Positions 11,500 through 23,564 of a stretch of 64,000 bases of DNA are shown piece after piece. Both the position numbers and the translations under genes were made by a program. The stretch lies in assembly GCF_932526225.1 (NCBI RefSeq), contig NC_064046.1, positions 4,947,306-5,011,305 of the forward strand, written 5' to 3'. Source of the stretch: Nematostella vectensis (lineage: Eukaryota; Cnidaria; Anthozoa; Actiniaria; Edwardsiidae). The notes beneath the pieces were generated by a model, which had not been told where the DNA came from, did not search any database, and saw nothing but the letters and a program-made list of their open reading frames with translations. Each line of letters starts with the position of its first letter. Within the stretch, counting starts at the first letter, position 1.

Positions 11500-14400
11500 A
11501 TGGAGGCTGTTCTAAACATTCTCAAGGCGTCAAAAGGCGACCAAGACGCTGTCACAGAACTTAAACAGTTCTGTGAAGATAACAGCCAGACATTTGCGTT
11601 CGAGGAAGGTGATATGGGCCTTCGAAGGGATTTTATCGATGCGATTTTGGAAGAGCTTGCATCAAGACGACGCGGCGAAGAATTCGAAAAGAGCGCATTA
11701 AATGCACTGCGAATTCTAAGTCGCGATAAAAATGGCTTGGGGCTTCTCACATCAGAGAAATCCTGTAAGACTTTATTCATTCTCTCTGGATTATACTCTG
11801 AAGAGGATAGAGTCCCTGGGAGCAAGGGTTCGGAAGAGAATGGAGGAAAAAAGGGAGCGAAAGCTTTGACCTGTATAGGTCCAACAGAGGTGGACACCGT
11901 TTATCTTAGAATGATGAACTACGATGGATGCGTCAAAACGAGTGGGACGATCATCGAATCATTGAAATGCTTGTGTAATATAATGTACCACAGTGCGCCT
12001 GCAAGGGAACATTGCATAAAATTCGACGTGACATTATCCCTTCTACACCGACTCAAAAACTGGGCCGATAAAAGCGTCCCTCAAGATGTATTCTATTTTG
12101 ATTTGAGGCTGATGTTCCTGCTAACCGCTTTTGAGGGGGCGATTAGAAAAACAGCTTTCGAGAATAAGGGATTGTGTATTCTTACACATGCCCTAGATTC
12201 GCAAGTTCCGGGCAAGGACGACAGAGATCGAACCCATAGTTCAAATGGGAAAGATGGATGTGGTGAGATCGAATCTAAAGAACTCCACAAGTTGAATGTT
12301 GCAGAGAGGTAAGGATAACATATGTGTTTTTCCTTCATCAAGAAATCGTTTGGTTTATACCACTCAGCTGTTATTCTGTAATCAGAAAACATGGCAGATT
12401 TGGCTCCCCCTCCATCAACACTTTTAGAGGTCAATCTCTCAGTTACTCAAACCTGTACGCTCATAACTTATTTGAGTAATTTATTTGTTAATGAATTTCT
12501 CAAATGAGTTAGATATAAAGGTGTATGAAGGGCACTGTCTTTGTATTAAATGAAGTATAGAGAGACATTTTTTTATGGATAGAGAAAAATGGAAAATAAG
12601 GTGGCAAGAAAATATGTCACATATTACAAATTAATTAGTTTTGTCACTTGATAAGTGGTATTATGGTAAACAAGTGTAGATTTTAATCTACAAATTAAAA
12701 TTCCTGCCAAGCTACAGTACTCGGACAAAGGGAGTACAAATACATCTAAGGTTTATATTTTGTCCAAATCATGTTCTTTAACACAAGTTTTGGAGAGATA
12801 TGACATATTCTGAAAAAAAAAACGGATATCTGTTGTTATCAATTATCAGTTATCAAAGATTTGAAAATCTAATTTTAATGTTTTGTGTATTTTTGCAGTG
12901 GATTATAGATGGGGACTTTTAAAATCTAGTAGAATATTTATGCAGAATAACAACATGACATGTGGAGATTCATTAAATGTCCATTATAGAGATTGATGGG
13001 TCCTTTCACAATTCTGTCATCCAGTTGCTAGGATTTAGGTTTCATCCATTTGAAAATGCAAAGAATTAGAAAAAATGTATATTTTAATTGTTAATTAATT
13101 TTGTATTGGTGTAAAATAGAGAATGAAATCTTGATGTGAAGGCATGTTTATATTATGTTGGAACCTCTATAATGGACCCTCAGGACTAAACTGAGTTACA
13201 GTACCTGTTAGAGGTGTCTGCTAAATTACATTTTACTTGAGTTTGACTAATAATTTGGCATCAAAAGGCAACCAAGACGTTGTCACAGAACTTTAACAGC
13301 ACTACGAAGACAACAGAGCGATATTTCCATTCGAGGAAGGTGATGTTCGATTTCAAAGGGACTCGATTTTGCTTCAAGGCGATGTAGTTAAGAATTAAAA
13401 AATAGCGTGCAAATGCATGCAAATTCTAAGCTGCAATAAATATTGCTTATTAATAATTCAGTTACCTGTTACATATTAATTCCACCTTAAAATTTAAAGT
13501 GTCTCTTATTATGCAAAAGAGTATGCCCATGTATTGCAGAGTAGAGAGGTCATCTTTAGAGGTTCCACCTAACTTTTCTATCAACCTTTTCTTTTTAAGG
13601 TTTAAACTTGAGAAATTTCCAAAGACTTACCAGATGACGAAAGACCAGGCTCGAATGTCAGCAGAAATCCTAAAAGTCATATTCAATGTAACCATGGCAA
13701 TGCCTAAAGAGCTCACACATGAAACCCAAGAGCATTACGAGAGGATAGCTTTGATCACCAGCACCCTGTTCACACATGTGAAAGCATTACCAGACGGGGC
13801 AGAAAATGTCCATAACCATGCCATGAATGCTATAAACAGTATGCCAAAAGAGGCCATGCACTTTCTTTACTGGGGATTCCCTAAGTCAGTGGGAAAGGCC
13901 TTTGTAGCAGACTTTGAGATAAACAAAAAAGAGCTCAGATACAGAAGCTTTTACCTGGTAAATATGCTCTCCATTATTTGTGTTATACAGTACTAGAGTA
14001 ATTAATAAAATAATAGTATTATTTGGTACATACAGTCGAAGCTCTTGTAAGCGACCACTTGAAACCTAAAAAAATAGGGTTGTTAATGGAGCTTATCATC
14101 TATGGGAACTCCTTATTTGAGCTGGTTACTTACAAGAGCAGTTACTTTCTTTTTTCTAGGGAAATAGATGTAGTAACTTCTGCCTTAGTAATTTGAAGAA
14201 AAAATCCCCCAGTTTGTGTACTTTACCAAAAGATAGTCTGTATTATTCTTTCTAAGTAATGAGCTTGTTTTTTTGTTTTGTTCTTTTTGTTAGCATTGAT
14301 TTCTGATCAACTTTAATTGGTAGGCTTTTTAACTGAGTGATACATTTTCTATTATCTTTCTTAGACAAACAACATGGCTGCCATCATGTCACTGCTAAAA

Positions 14401-17400
14401 CACATTGAAAGCAGGATAGATTCCAGCAATGCAGACAGCCTTGTCCCAGAGATAAGCGCTCTCTGTTGCTTGGCCAAGGGAGACAGCATAATCCGCAAGT
14501 ACTTGAGACTTGAGATTCTGCCACCATTACAAGCAGTGAGCCATACAAGACCTGAGGAGGGTAGTGCTATTAAGAACAAGTTGATTAAGATGATGACAGC
14601 GCCAGGGGATATAAGGGTATGATAGAACGATGGACACACAGACGGATAGTGAACAAACCAAATAGACAAATGAATTAGCAGATAAATGGATAGACGTATG
14701 AACAGACTGTTGAAAAACAAACAGAAGTACAAGCAGGGTGATAGATGAACAGATAAATAGGCAACAGATGAAAAGATAAACAGACGGATGATGACAAAGT
14801 AACAAACAGATGGCCAGGCTGATGGACAATCAATCAATAAATCAATCAGTAAATAAATCATTCAATCAATGTGCTTCACAGATGGCAGATAAATCAGAAT
14901 AGGTAACAGGCAGACAGATCAACAGCCAAACACATCTACAGACATAATGGCCAACAGATAACCAGATCAAACAGAACAGAGAGACAGACAAACTCATGTC
15001 TTGTCATTTTATCTGTTTTGTAGGACATGGTAGCTGACTTCCTATTTATCTTGTGTAAAGAGAATACAGAGAGACAGACAAACTCATGTCTTGTCATTTT
15101 ATCTGTTTTGTAGGACATGGTAGCTGACTTCCTATTTATCTTGTGTAAAGAGAATACAGATCGCCTCATCAAGTACACGGGTTATGGCAATGCGGCCGGG
15201 CTACTCGCCCGCAAAGGGCTGATGGCGGGAGGGCAGGGGAATGGTGGTGAATACTCCTCAGATGAAGAGAACTCAGATACTGATGAATATGTACAGGTCA
15301 AGAACCAGATCGACCCCATTATAGGTACGCATGGTACATGGTAGCCAGTCTATCCATTATAGGTACGCATGGTACATGGTAGCCAGCCTATCCATTATAG
15401 GTACGCATGGTAGATGATAGCCAGCCTATCCATTATAGGTACACATGGTAGCCAGCCTATCCATTATAGGTACACATGGTAGCCAGCCTATCCATTATAG
15501 GTACACATGGTAGCCAGCCTATCCATTATAGGTACGCATGGTACATGGTAGCCAGCCTATCCATTATAGGTGCGCATGGTACATGGTAGCCAGCCTATCC
15601 ATTATAGGTACACATGGTAGCCAGCCTATCCATTATAGGTGCGCATGGTACATGGTAGCCAGCCTATCCATTATAGGTACGCATGGTACATGGTAGCCAG
15701 CCTATCCATTATAGGTGCGCATGGTTCATGGTAGCCAGCCTATCCATTATAGGTACGCATGGTACATGGTAGCCAGCCTATCCATTATAGGTGCGCATGG
15801 TACATGGTAGCCAGCCTATCCATTATAGGTACACATGGTAGCCAGCCTATCCATTATAGGTACGCATGGTACATGGTAGCCAGCCTATCCATTATAGGTA
15901 CGCATGGTACATGGTAGCCAGCCTATCCATTATAGGTACAGATGGTAGCCAGCCTATCCATTATAGGTACGCATGGTACATGGTAGCCAGCCTATCCATT
16001 ATAGGTACGCATGGTACATGGTAGCCAGCCTATCCATTATAGGTACGCATGGTTCATGGTAGCCAGCCTATCCATTATAGGTGCGCATGGTACATGGTAG
16101 CCAGCCTATCCATTATAGGTACGCATGGTACATGGTAGCCAGCCTATCCATTATAGGTGCGCATGGTACATGGTATCCAGCCTATCCATTATAGGTACGC
16201 ATGGTACATGGTATCCAGCCTATCCATTATAGGTGCGCATGGTACATGGTAGCCAGCCTATCCATTATAGGTACGCATGGTACATGGTAGCCAGCCTATC
16301 CATTATAGGTGCGCATGGTACATGGTAGCCAGCCTATCCATTATAGGTGCGCATGGTACATGGTAGCCAGCCTATCCATTATAGGTACGCATGGTACATG
16401 GTAGCCAGCCTATCCATTATAGGTGAGCATGGTAGCCAGCCTATCCATTATAGGTACACATGGTAGCCAGCCTATCCATTATAGGTACGCATGGTACATG
16501 GTAGCCAGCCTATCCATTATAGGTACACATGGTACATGGTAGCCAGCCTATCCATTATAGGTACACATGGTAGCCAGCCTATCCATTATAGGTACGCATG
16601 GTACATGGTAGCCAGCCTATCCATTATAGGTACGCATGGTACATGGTAGCCAGCCTATCCATTATAGGTACGCATGGTACATGGTAGCCAGCCTATCCAT
16701 TATAGGTACGCATGGTACATGGTAGCCAGCCTATCCATTATATGGTACATGGTAGCCAGCCTATCCATTATAGGTGCGCATGGTACATGGTAGCCAGCCT
16801 ATCCATTATATGGTACATGGTAGCCAGCCTATCCATTATAGGTACGCATGGTACAGGGTAGCCAGCCTATCCATTATAGGTACGCATGGTACATGGTAGC
16901 CAGCCTATCCATTATAGGTACGCATGGTACATGGTAGCCAGCCTATCCTTTATAGGTACGCATGGTACATGGTAGCCAGCCTATCCATTATAGGTGCGCA
17001 TGGTACATGGTAGCCAGCCTATCCATTATAGGTGCGCATGGTACATGGTAGCCAGCCTATCCATTATAGGTGCGCATGGTTCATGGTAGCCAGCCTATCC
17101 ATTATAGGTACGCATGGTACATGGTAGCCAGCCTATCCATTATAGGTGCGCATGGTACATGATAGCCAGCCTATCCTTTATAGGTACGCATGGTACATGG
17201 TAGCCAGCCTATCCATTATAGGTACGCATGGTACATGGTAGCCAGCCTATCCATTATAGGTGCGCATGGTACATGGTAGCCAGCCTATCCATTATAGGTG
17301 CGCATGGTACATGGTAGCCAGCCTATCCATTATAGGTGCGCATGGTACATGGTAGCCAGCCTATCCTTTATAGGTACGCATAGTAAATGGTAGCCAGCCT

Positions 17401-18767
17401 ATCCATTATAGGTGCGCATGGTACATGGTAGCCAGCCTATCCATTATAGGTACGCATGGTACATGGTAGCCAGCCTATCCATTATAGGTGCGCATGGTAC
17501 ATGGTAGCCAGCCTATCCATTATAGGTGCGCATGGTACATGGTAGCCAGCCTATCCATTATAGGTACGCATGGTACATGGTAGCCAGCCTATCCATTATA
17601 GGTACGCATGGTAGATGATAGCCAGCCTATCCATTATAGGTACGCATGGTACATGGTAGCCAGCCTATCCATTATAGGTACGCATGGTACATGGTAGCCA
17701 GCCTATCCATTATAGGTACGCATGGTACATGGTAGCCAGCCTATCCATTATATGGTACATGGTAGCCAGCCTATCCATTATAGGTGCGCATGGTACATGG
17801 TAGCCAGCCTATCCATTATATGGTACATGGTAGCCAGCCTATCCATTATAGGTACGCATGGTACAGGGTAGCCAGCCTATCCATTATAGGTACGCATGGT
17901 ACATGGTAGCCAGCCTATCCATTATAGGTACGCATGGTACATGGTAGCCAGCCTATCTATTATAGGTACGCATGGTACATGGTAGCCAGCCTATCCATTA
18001 TAGGTGCGCATGGTACATGGTAGCCAGCCTATCCATTATAGGTACGCATGGTACATGGTAGCCAGCCTATCCATTATAGGTGCGCATGGTACATGGTAGC
18101 CAGCCTATCCATTATAGGTACGCATGGTACATGGTAGCCAGCCTATCCATTATATTCTGATTGTTCACGCTCGTTTCTTTATTATATACGCGTACTGCTC
18201 TTTGTTTTTTCATAATTTTGATTTTCCACGCCCGTCTCTTTATTATCTACGCTTACTGCTCTTTGTTCCATTATAATTCTGATTGTTCACGCTCGTTTCT
18301 TTATTATCTACGCGTACTAGTCTTTGTTTTATCATAATTCTGATTGTTCACGCGCGTCCCTTCATTATCTACGCGCACTGCTTTTTGTTCCATCCCAATT
18401 CTGATTGTTCATACGCGATTTTTTATTATCTGCGCACGCACTGCTCTTTGTTTCATCTGATTTGTGATTGTTTACTTATTGTTTCTAATAAATTTTATTT
18501 ATTTATTAATTTTATTTATTTATTAATTTTATTTATTTATTGTCCGTTTAACTGATGCTTATCTGCACGCTAGGCGCCATCCCTCCGGATAGGCCCAACC
18601 CACTTGATGGCATGACGGACGAAGAGAAAGAAGAAGAAGCAATGAAGCTGGGCGAGATGATTGAACACCTCAACAAGATGGGTGTAATCCAGACCGCAGA
18701 GATCGGCCCTGACGGCAGACCGCGGGAATTCCCTCCGCCAACAAGCCAGAATGGAGGTACCAACTAG
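11500..18767 (+). CDS. RIC8A: RIC8A (synembryn), G-alpha chaperone and guanine nucleotide exchange factor
   Basis: Cytosolic chaperone/GEF that binds nascent or GDP-bound G-alpha subunits and promotes nucleotide exchange. Exons 11500-12308, 13600-13957, 14365-14616, 15114-15324, 18574-18767; phases agree and give about 607 residues against about 530 in human RIC8A. Family landmarks in order: [61 protein letters not shown], then [20 protein letters not shown] with the acidic [12 protein letters not shown] (the CK2-phosphorylated region in vertebrates), and [18 protein letters not shown] near the C-terminus. The frame is open upstream to 11461 without an ATG, so the ATG at 11500 was chosen. The fold is armadillo-like, known from the family. 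Intron 1 contains a decayed copy of exon 1, the exon 4 acceptor is duplicated, and intron 4 is mostly a minisatellite seeded at the exon 4 donor. Confidence 0.95.
13257..13445 (+). pseudogene. Decayed copy of RIC8A exon 1 in RIC8A intron 1
   Basis: Resembles 11529-11720 of exon 1 (shared stretches such as CGAGGAAGGTGAT and GTTGTCACAGAACTT) but with many substitutions, indels and stops. It is far more diverged than the copy in METTL3, so it is an older event. It is unlikely to be spliced. Confidence 0.8.
14617..14980. repeat. Degenerate GACA/GATA-rich intron 3 of RIC8A
   Basis: Purine-rich sequence with many irregular AGACAGA, GATAGA and AACAGAT runs, typical of an old decayed tetranucleotide tract. 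No coding signal is seen. Confidence 0.55.
14981..15160 (+). repeat. 90-bp tandem duplication spanning the RIC8A exon 4 acceptor
   Basis: 14981-15070 and 15071-15160 are essentially identical. Each contains the polypyrimidine tract, the TTTTGTAG acceptor and the first 47 bases of exon 4 ([15 protein letters not shown]). The second acceptor (exon start 15114) gives the conserved protein. Using the first (exon start 15024) would read 29 codons and then stop at the TAG of the second acceptor. The upstream acceptor is therefore a decoy or poison site. Confidence 0.93.
15316..18153 (+). repeat. 38-bp minisatellite carrying the RIC8A exon 4 splice donor (about 75 copies)
   Basis: Fills most of intron 4 and begins at the exon 4 end. 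The true junction is CCCATTATAG followed by GTACGC, and every unit restates CCATTATAG/GTACGCATGG. Full units are 38 bp; shorter ones of about 31 bp lack the internal TACATGG piece, and several have GTGCGC or GTACAC donors. A block of about 1 kb is duplicated (the CATTATATGG variant occurs near 16735 and 17747). Each unit places CCTATCCATTATAG directly before GT, the layout of a 3' site abutting a 5' site. Confidence 0.94.
18154..18480. repeat. Degenerate repeat of about 65 bp, five copies, end of RIC8A intron 4
   Basis: Repeated ATTCTGATTGTTCACGC, TTTATTATCTACGCG and ACTGCTCTTTGTT blocks. It is diverged and lies directly after the donor minisatellite. An AT-rich TTTATTTATTAATT tract (about 18485-18542) follows before the exon 5 acceptor. 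Confidence 0.8.
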
Positions 18768-20012
18768 AGTTCGGCTAGCACAAGTCAGGAAGCAACCCCG
18801 GAATATCCGGCCGCAATTCTTCTACAAAAATCTTCACACTTTAATTTCAAAATATGGAGGCATTAGTATGCGAAAAATGTGACAGGGTATTCTTAAGTTT
18901 ACATGTAGTTGGACCTTACACTTCTTAGCCAACTAGTGGCCTTGTTTTTATCCTAGCGTACAATGCACCGTCTTGATAAAGCCTCGTTTAACATCGCCAG
19001 CATTGTTGAGCTGTTTGTATACAATGTTACACGATGCTACGAGGTAGTTCGCTAGCATTTTCTTTGACGTGAGGTCAACGCTGGCGATGTTGGACGATGA
19101 TAGCCCTTTTTTGCGAGGCGCAAACCTCATTTTATTACAAGTATTAGTACTCTAAGAAACGGTCGCAGCTTTTTAAATGTTGGTATTCATGTACCCGACC
19201 TATTGATGCAAGTTTACCTTATGGACTAACGCAAGGGCAGGAGAATTTGTAGAATAGTAGAATAACATTTAATAATAATGATGATAATGATAATAACAAA
19301 TGTTTATGGAGGTCATTTAAAGCAGAGGCTGGATAACAGAACCTTTGCGCAATACAAATAACCACAATATAGAACAAAAAAAAAACCATAACTACAAACA
19401 ATCCAAATACATATATGTTACAAAGATCCCAATTCTGAAGGTATTCATTGGTATTTTCTGTAAGGGCGTGGTCTGAGACTATAAGCTTTGCTTGTCTAGT
19501 AAATCATCCCCCCTGCATAATGACAAGAGGGTTGCTTGGATTTAAGCTATGCATGAGCGTAATGAATACTGCAAACGTCCGCCCTTCTAACAGCTAAGGT
19601 GGTGAAAACGATCTTTATCAGTGCCTCGCGATACTTAAATCGTTGTAGCCTTATAGCTAATGCGCGCTTTTGAGTTTTTTCAAGTGCGTTACTGGGGATA
19701 ACCGGTAGGCCAGCAAAAAAATACTTGTATTTGTAGGGTTCGTTTCGGCACTCTGATTCGGTTAACGCATCGGAGTCTGTTCGCGTGCTACGTGGTAGCA
19801 ATCAGATTACGCAACGTAATTTGACCGATTTTCTAGAGCGCGTCAAAAAAACAGGGCAAATTTCAGCCAATGTAGAGAGCATATATAGATAGATGATACC
19901 ATATAGCCTAACGAATTATGTTCCTCCTGCCCTTGCTAACTTTTGGCAGTTTTCATAGAAGCTCGCCTTAGTTATACACCCAAACACAGAAATGTTAACA
20001 GAAGCGACTGTC
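18768..20012. other. Intergenic, no recognised gene
   Basis: Downstream of RIC8A. Two short minus-strand open frames (19130-18948 and 19801-19547) have no recognisable family and no convincing splice context. An AAT/GAT-rich tract at about 19265-19305 resembles the 3' tail of a decayed retroposon. I see no canonical polyadenylation signal close to the RIC8A stop. Confidence 0.5.
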
Positions 20013-20015
20013 TAA

Positions 20016-20527
20016 GGGGTCGTCCACACTAACACGGATTCAAAAGTATCCGGATTCGTTTCGCCGAAAACGCATCACTTGATTCGCGTCCACACTATCG
20101 TTTTCGCATCGTGTTCGCCCGGATCCAGCCGTCCACACTAACACGGATTCAAACCTTTGAAAACTTTGAAAGATACAAGGTGACGTCATTGTTATACTAT
20201 GCGAATGCTTAAAGCATCGCGCGCCTGCGATTTTACGCCATCGTTTTCATTTTGATACGGATTCGACCGTCCACACTACGGCCTAAAGTATACGGATTCA
20301 TTTTGATTCACTGGATTCGCTGGATCCAGCGCGCGTGTTAGTGTGGACGGAAGGCCTAAACGTATCAAAAAGTATACTCAAACGAATCCGTGTTAGTGTG
20401 GACGGAACGCCTAAACGTATCAAAAAGTATACGGATCCAATTGAATCCGTGTTAGTGTGGACGGGAGGCCTAAACGTATCAAAAAGTCTACGGATTCAAA
20501 CGAATCCGTGTTAGTGTGGACGGCCCC
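20016..20527. mobile_element. PIF/Harbinger-type MITE
   Basis: A 512-bp element with terminal inverted repeats GGGGTCGTCCACACTAACAC on the left and the matching GTTAGTGTGGACGGCCCC on the right, flanked by TAA at 20013-20015 and 20528-20530. A 3-bp TWA duplication and GG-starting termini are the Harbinger signature. There is no coding capacity. The right arm contains about three direct copies of a roughly 60-bp segment with GTGTTAGTGTGGACGG and CCTAAACGTATCAAAAAG, so the terminus has been tandemly copied inward. Confidence 0.85.
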
Positions 20528-20530
20528 TAA

Positions 20531-23235
20531 GGTCAAGCGCTTACATGTGGATCCACAGGGAGCCCAAGCTCACAGTTCGTGGTTTTTGCGATTCGTAAGT
20601 TATCAATATTAACGGCAGGGCAGGTGAATGTTATGTGAATTTAAATACCTCTGTTTAGTTTTGTAAAAGTCAACCTTTGCGTTTTACTACTTGTTGAATA
20701 GAAATAAGCACTGTGAGATTGGGCTACCTGTGCCGGGTCTAGACACAGGAAGACAGTGTTATCTAGCTAACACAGGAGGCGGAGTAGGACTGGGGGGACT
20801 TGAACGTGAAGCTATCCAAATTAGAGTGGCCACATTACACTACCCACAATGCATTGCAGTGCTAGTTGTTTACGCCATAAAACGCTCATCGTTATCGATT
20901 TTTCTGCTCTTTTAATGCGGGTATGAATTGTTGGGTATAATATGTGACCACGTCTGAAGCGATGCATTTTGGGTCGAATTAATGACCCTTTTAACATAGT
21001 TGTGTATGACGTATACTATATATAGAGAGGTTTAAAAGTGTTTATGGATACATTATGGTCCTGAACGGGTAAAACGGGAATTCGCCACCTGGGTTATTGG
21101 GAACGGGATTTAGATTTCAGGACGGAAAGGGGTTTGTGAGACTTCGAAAAAGGGGTTCAGATTCCCCGTCCCCCCCCCCCCCCCTGCAGGGTCCTGTACC
21201 GACATGACATGTGACATGCGTTACGTGTGATCGTGGTGGTAGTGTTGGAGAGGGGGGTGGTGGGGGTTGGGGCTGTCAATCGATCTAGATGTAAGAGGTC
21301 TACATTTTACAGCTACTAGCGCTGGCGGGGCTTGCGGGATACACATGGCACATGGGCGGTGTCGTGATATATATGTATAAATTATATAGGTTATATTATT
21401 CACCTAATAATAAAAAAGAGGAAAGACTGGTATAAAGTGGTCGCCAATGGACCGTTTATTGGTTATTTAAAACAAGGGAGGGCTAGGTGAGAAAAGTGGG
21501 GGGGACTGAAAACATTCATAGGCCAAGAGGAGTATTTAAAATAACGTTAAAGACGGGACATGAAATTCAATGTATCTTTGGCGTGTGTACTTTTTGGAAG
21601 GTGGGGCGAACTTAAGAGCTTAAAGGAGTTTTTCCCACAGCACTCCCCTCAACCCTTCTCTTTCTATACATTGGAAAGTAATCGTTAGACGGATGCAGAT
21701 AGATTGCATCTCACCGAGCTCCCAGGGGCGTAGCAAGGATTTCTCCTCGAGGATGGAGGAGGGGGAAAGTGATTTCTCAAGCACATTCCTTTCCAGCTGA
21801 GACGAAACGAATAGGACGTAACAGCTTTATTGGACCAGAAGGGGGTACTGGGCAACACCCCTTGCTAGCTACGCCCCTGACTTCGGTGCCAAAACGGTCT
21901 TCCGAGGACGGGTGTGTTTGTGCGGCTGGACTATTCTTGTTCGAATAGAAAGAAAGGCTTATTTTCACTTGTTTTAGTTTTTTTATTGTACTGAGCCGGT
22001 CAGCTTTTTAGGTTGTTCTTTCTGTCACTGTCGTCTTTACAGCATAATAATAATAAAAATATTAATAATGATGATGATAATATAAAAATAATAATAATAA
22101 TAATAATAATGATAATAGTAATAATAATATAGTCTATAGTAATATAGTTTATTAGCACTTATTGCAGCCAATAGACTGAATAACAAGTGTCTGTCAGCAA
22201 TAAAGCAATTAAATATAGCAGCAACAGAAACAAATACTTGCTCAAAGCACCGCCGTGCAGGATATACCCACGCGGATGAAGGGTGTCTCCTCAATAAAGG
22301 AGTCTGCTCGCATCATTAGGACTAAATTACAATCACACTAGCTAAAAGATTAAGACGGCCTCATTGTACATTATAGTGGTGTCATAGGGGCGATATTTCT
22401 AAATTGTGGCTCGATTTTGGAAAGCTGAAACAAAATGTTTTAGCGTCCTCCTTCAGTCAAAAGCCTGTATTTATTGGCCTACACTTCGATGGCTTCCAAC
22501 CAAGCCATCTGACTGCAATGCGTTGTCCAATCAAAGGGTACGTACGAAAAGGGGTGCGTTAAAAATCAAAACTTGATGGACGGAATTGAGGAGCTATTTT
22601 AGCATTTCGGGAATCGTAAAAAAGAGCTGACTCATTTGAATCAAAGGGCAATCCCTATATCCACAATAATCTTTATCTCCAGCAGTTCACAAGAATCGAA
22701 ACGTCGCGTTTTTTCATTCCGCGAGACTACTCCGTGAGTCAAACTATAATGCACTAGTGAAGTGAACCCCCCCTTCCCCCCAACCGGGACAGGGGGAGTA
22801 ACGGGGCATTGCCGTGGAAGAACGCTTTTGTACAGCTGCATGTCTCCAGGGAGGGGGCGGTTACAGTAAAATTCGCGGGAATTTTTAGCCGGGCCAGTAA
22901 CACCTTACATCAGTTTCCGACATTTTTGACGATTTGTTTTATACGTCGTGGGATGTCTTTGTCATTGAGTCTTGAAGCGTTGCAGGATATTTCAACAATT
23001 TTGGTTTGAGTTGCACTAGCAGAAGTCGTTGCGGTAGGAAATCTTGAAAGTATTGTACCATACGCCGGGGCAATAAGGATGGGGATTGTTACAGCAGGAA
23101 AATTACGGATCGGAAAATTACGTGCTTTGCGCTTACGTCCTTGTGAGAACCAACAGTCACAAAGTCTGATGTAATAATGCTATCTCTGAAGCCTCAGTTG
23201 TGTTAAAAGATTGATATGTGATTTGTTGTGCATTC
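20531..23235. other. Intergenic with low-complexity tracts
   Basis: No gene recognised. Contains a poly-C run at about 21172, a hAT-like short element, and an AAT/ATA microsatellite at about 22045-22140. Short open frames here look random. Confidence 0.5.
21723..21879. mobile_element. hAT-like MITE fragment
   Basis: Starts CAGGGGCGTAGCAAGG and ends CCTTGCTAGCTACGCCCCTG, an inverted repeat with the CAGGGGCG terminus common to hAT non-autonomous elements. I do not find a matching 8-bp target duplication in the flanks, so the class is tentative. Confidence 0.6.
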
Positions 23236-23239
23236 ACGT

Positions 23240-23430
23240 TTACAATACAATACAATATTCTTTATTTTTGGAGGGTTACATTTTAACCGTGGAGGTTTTC
23301 TAACAAATGGCCCGTTTTCGGTGCAAAATTGTGAATTTTGCGCATCTGTATAAATTATTCCCGAGCTTTGATGAAAATGTTCATATTTTAGAGCGCACAC
23401 AGCTTGGCGAACATTATTTTTTTTATTAAA
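23240..23430 (-). mobile_element. 3' end of a CR1/L2-like non-LTR element
   Basis: On the minus strand a weakly open stretch ends in AATAAAGAATATTGTATTG followed by further ATTGT units, the tail style of CR1/L2-like retrotransposons. Only a short terminal piece remains and no reverse transcriptase is present. Confidence 0.45.
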
Positions 23431-23564
23431 TAGAGACATTTAGGCGGACAAGTCTAGGAATTTTATTTGATTTGGTTTAGAATATGCAATTTGAATTTAG
23501 CGCTCAGACTGTTCTGCCATGTTCACTTATTGACGGCTCATTGATAACTGATTGTTCTTGAGCC

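Noticed and set aside
13499-13599. Upstream extension of the open frame before RIC8A exon 2
   Set aside because: A polypyrimidine tract and AAG acceptor at 13599 match the conserved phase; the upstream part is intron.
18948-19130. 60-codon minus-strand open frame
   Set aside because: It has an ATG and no low complexity, but no family match or splice context; not enough to call a gene.
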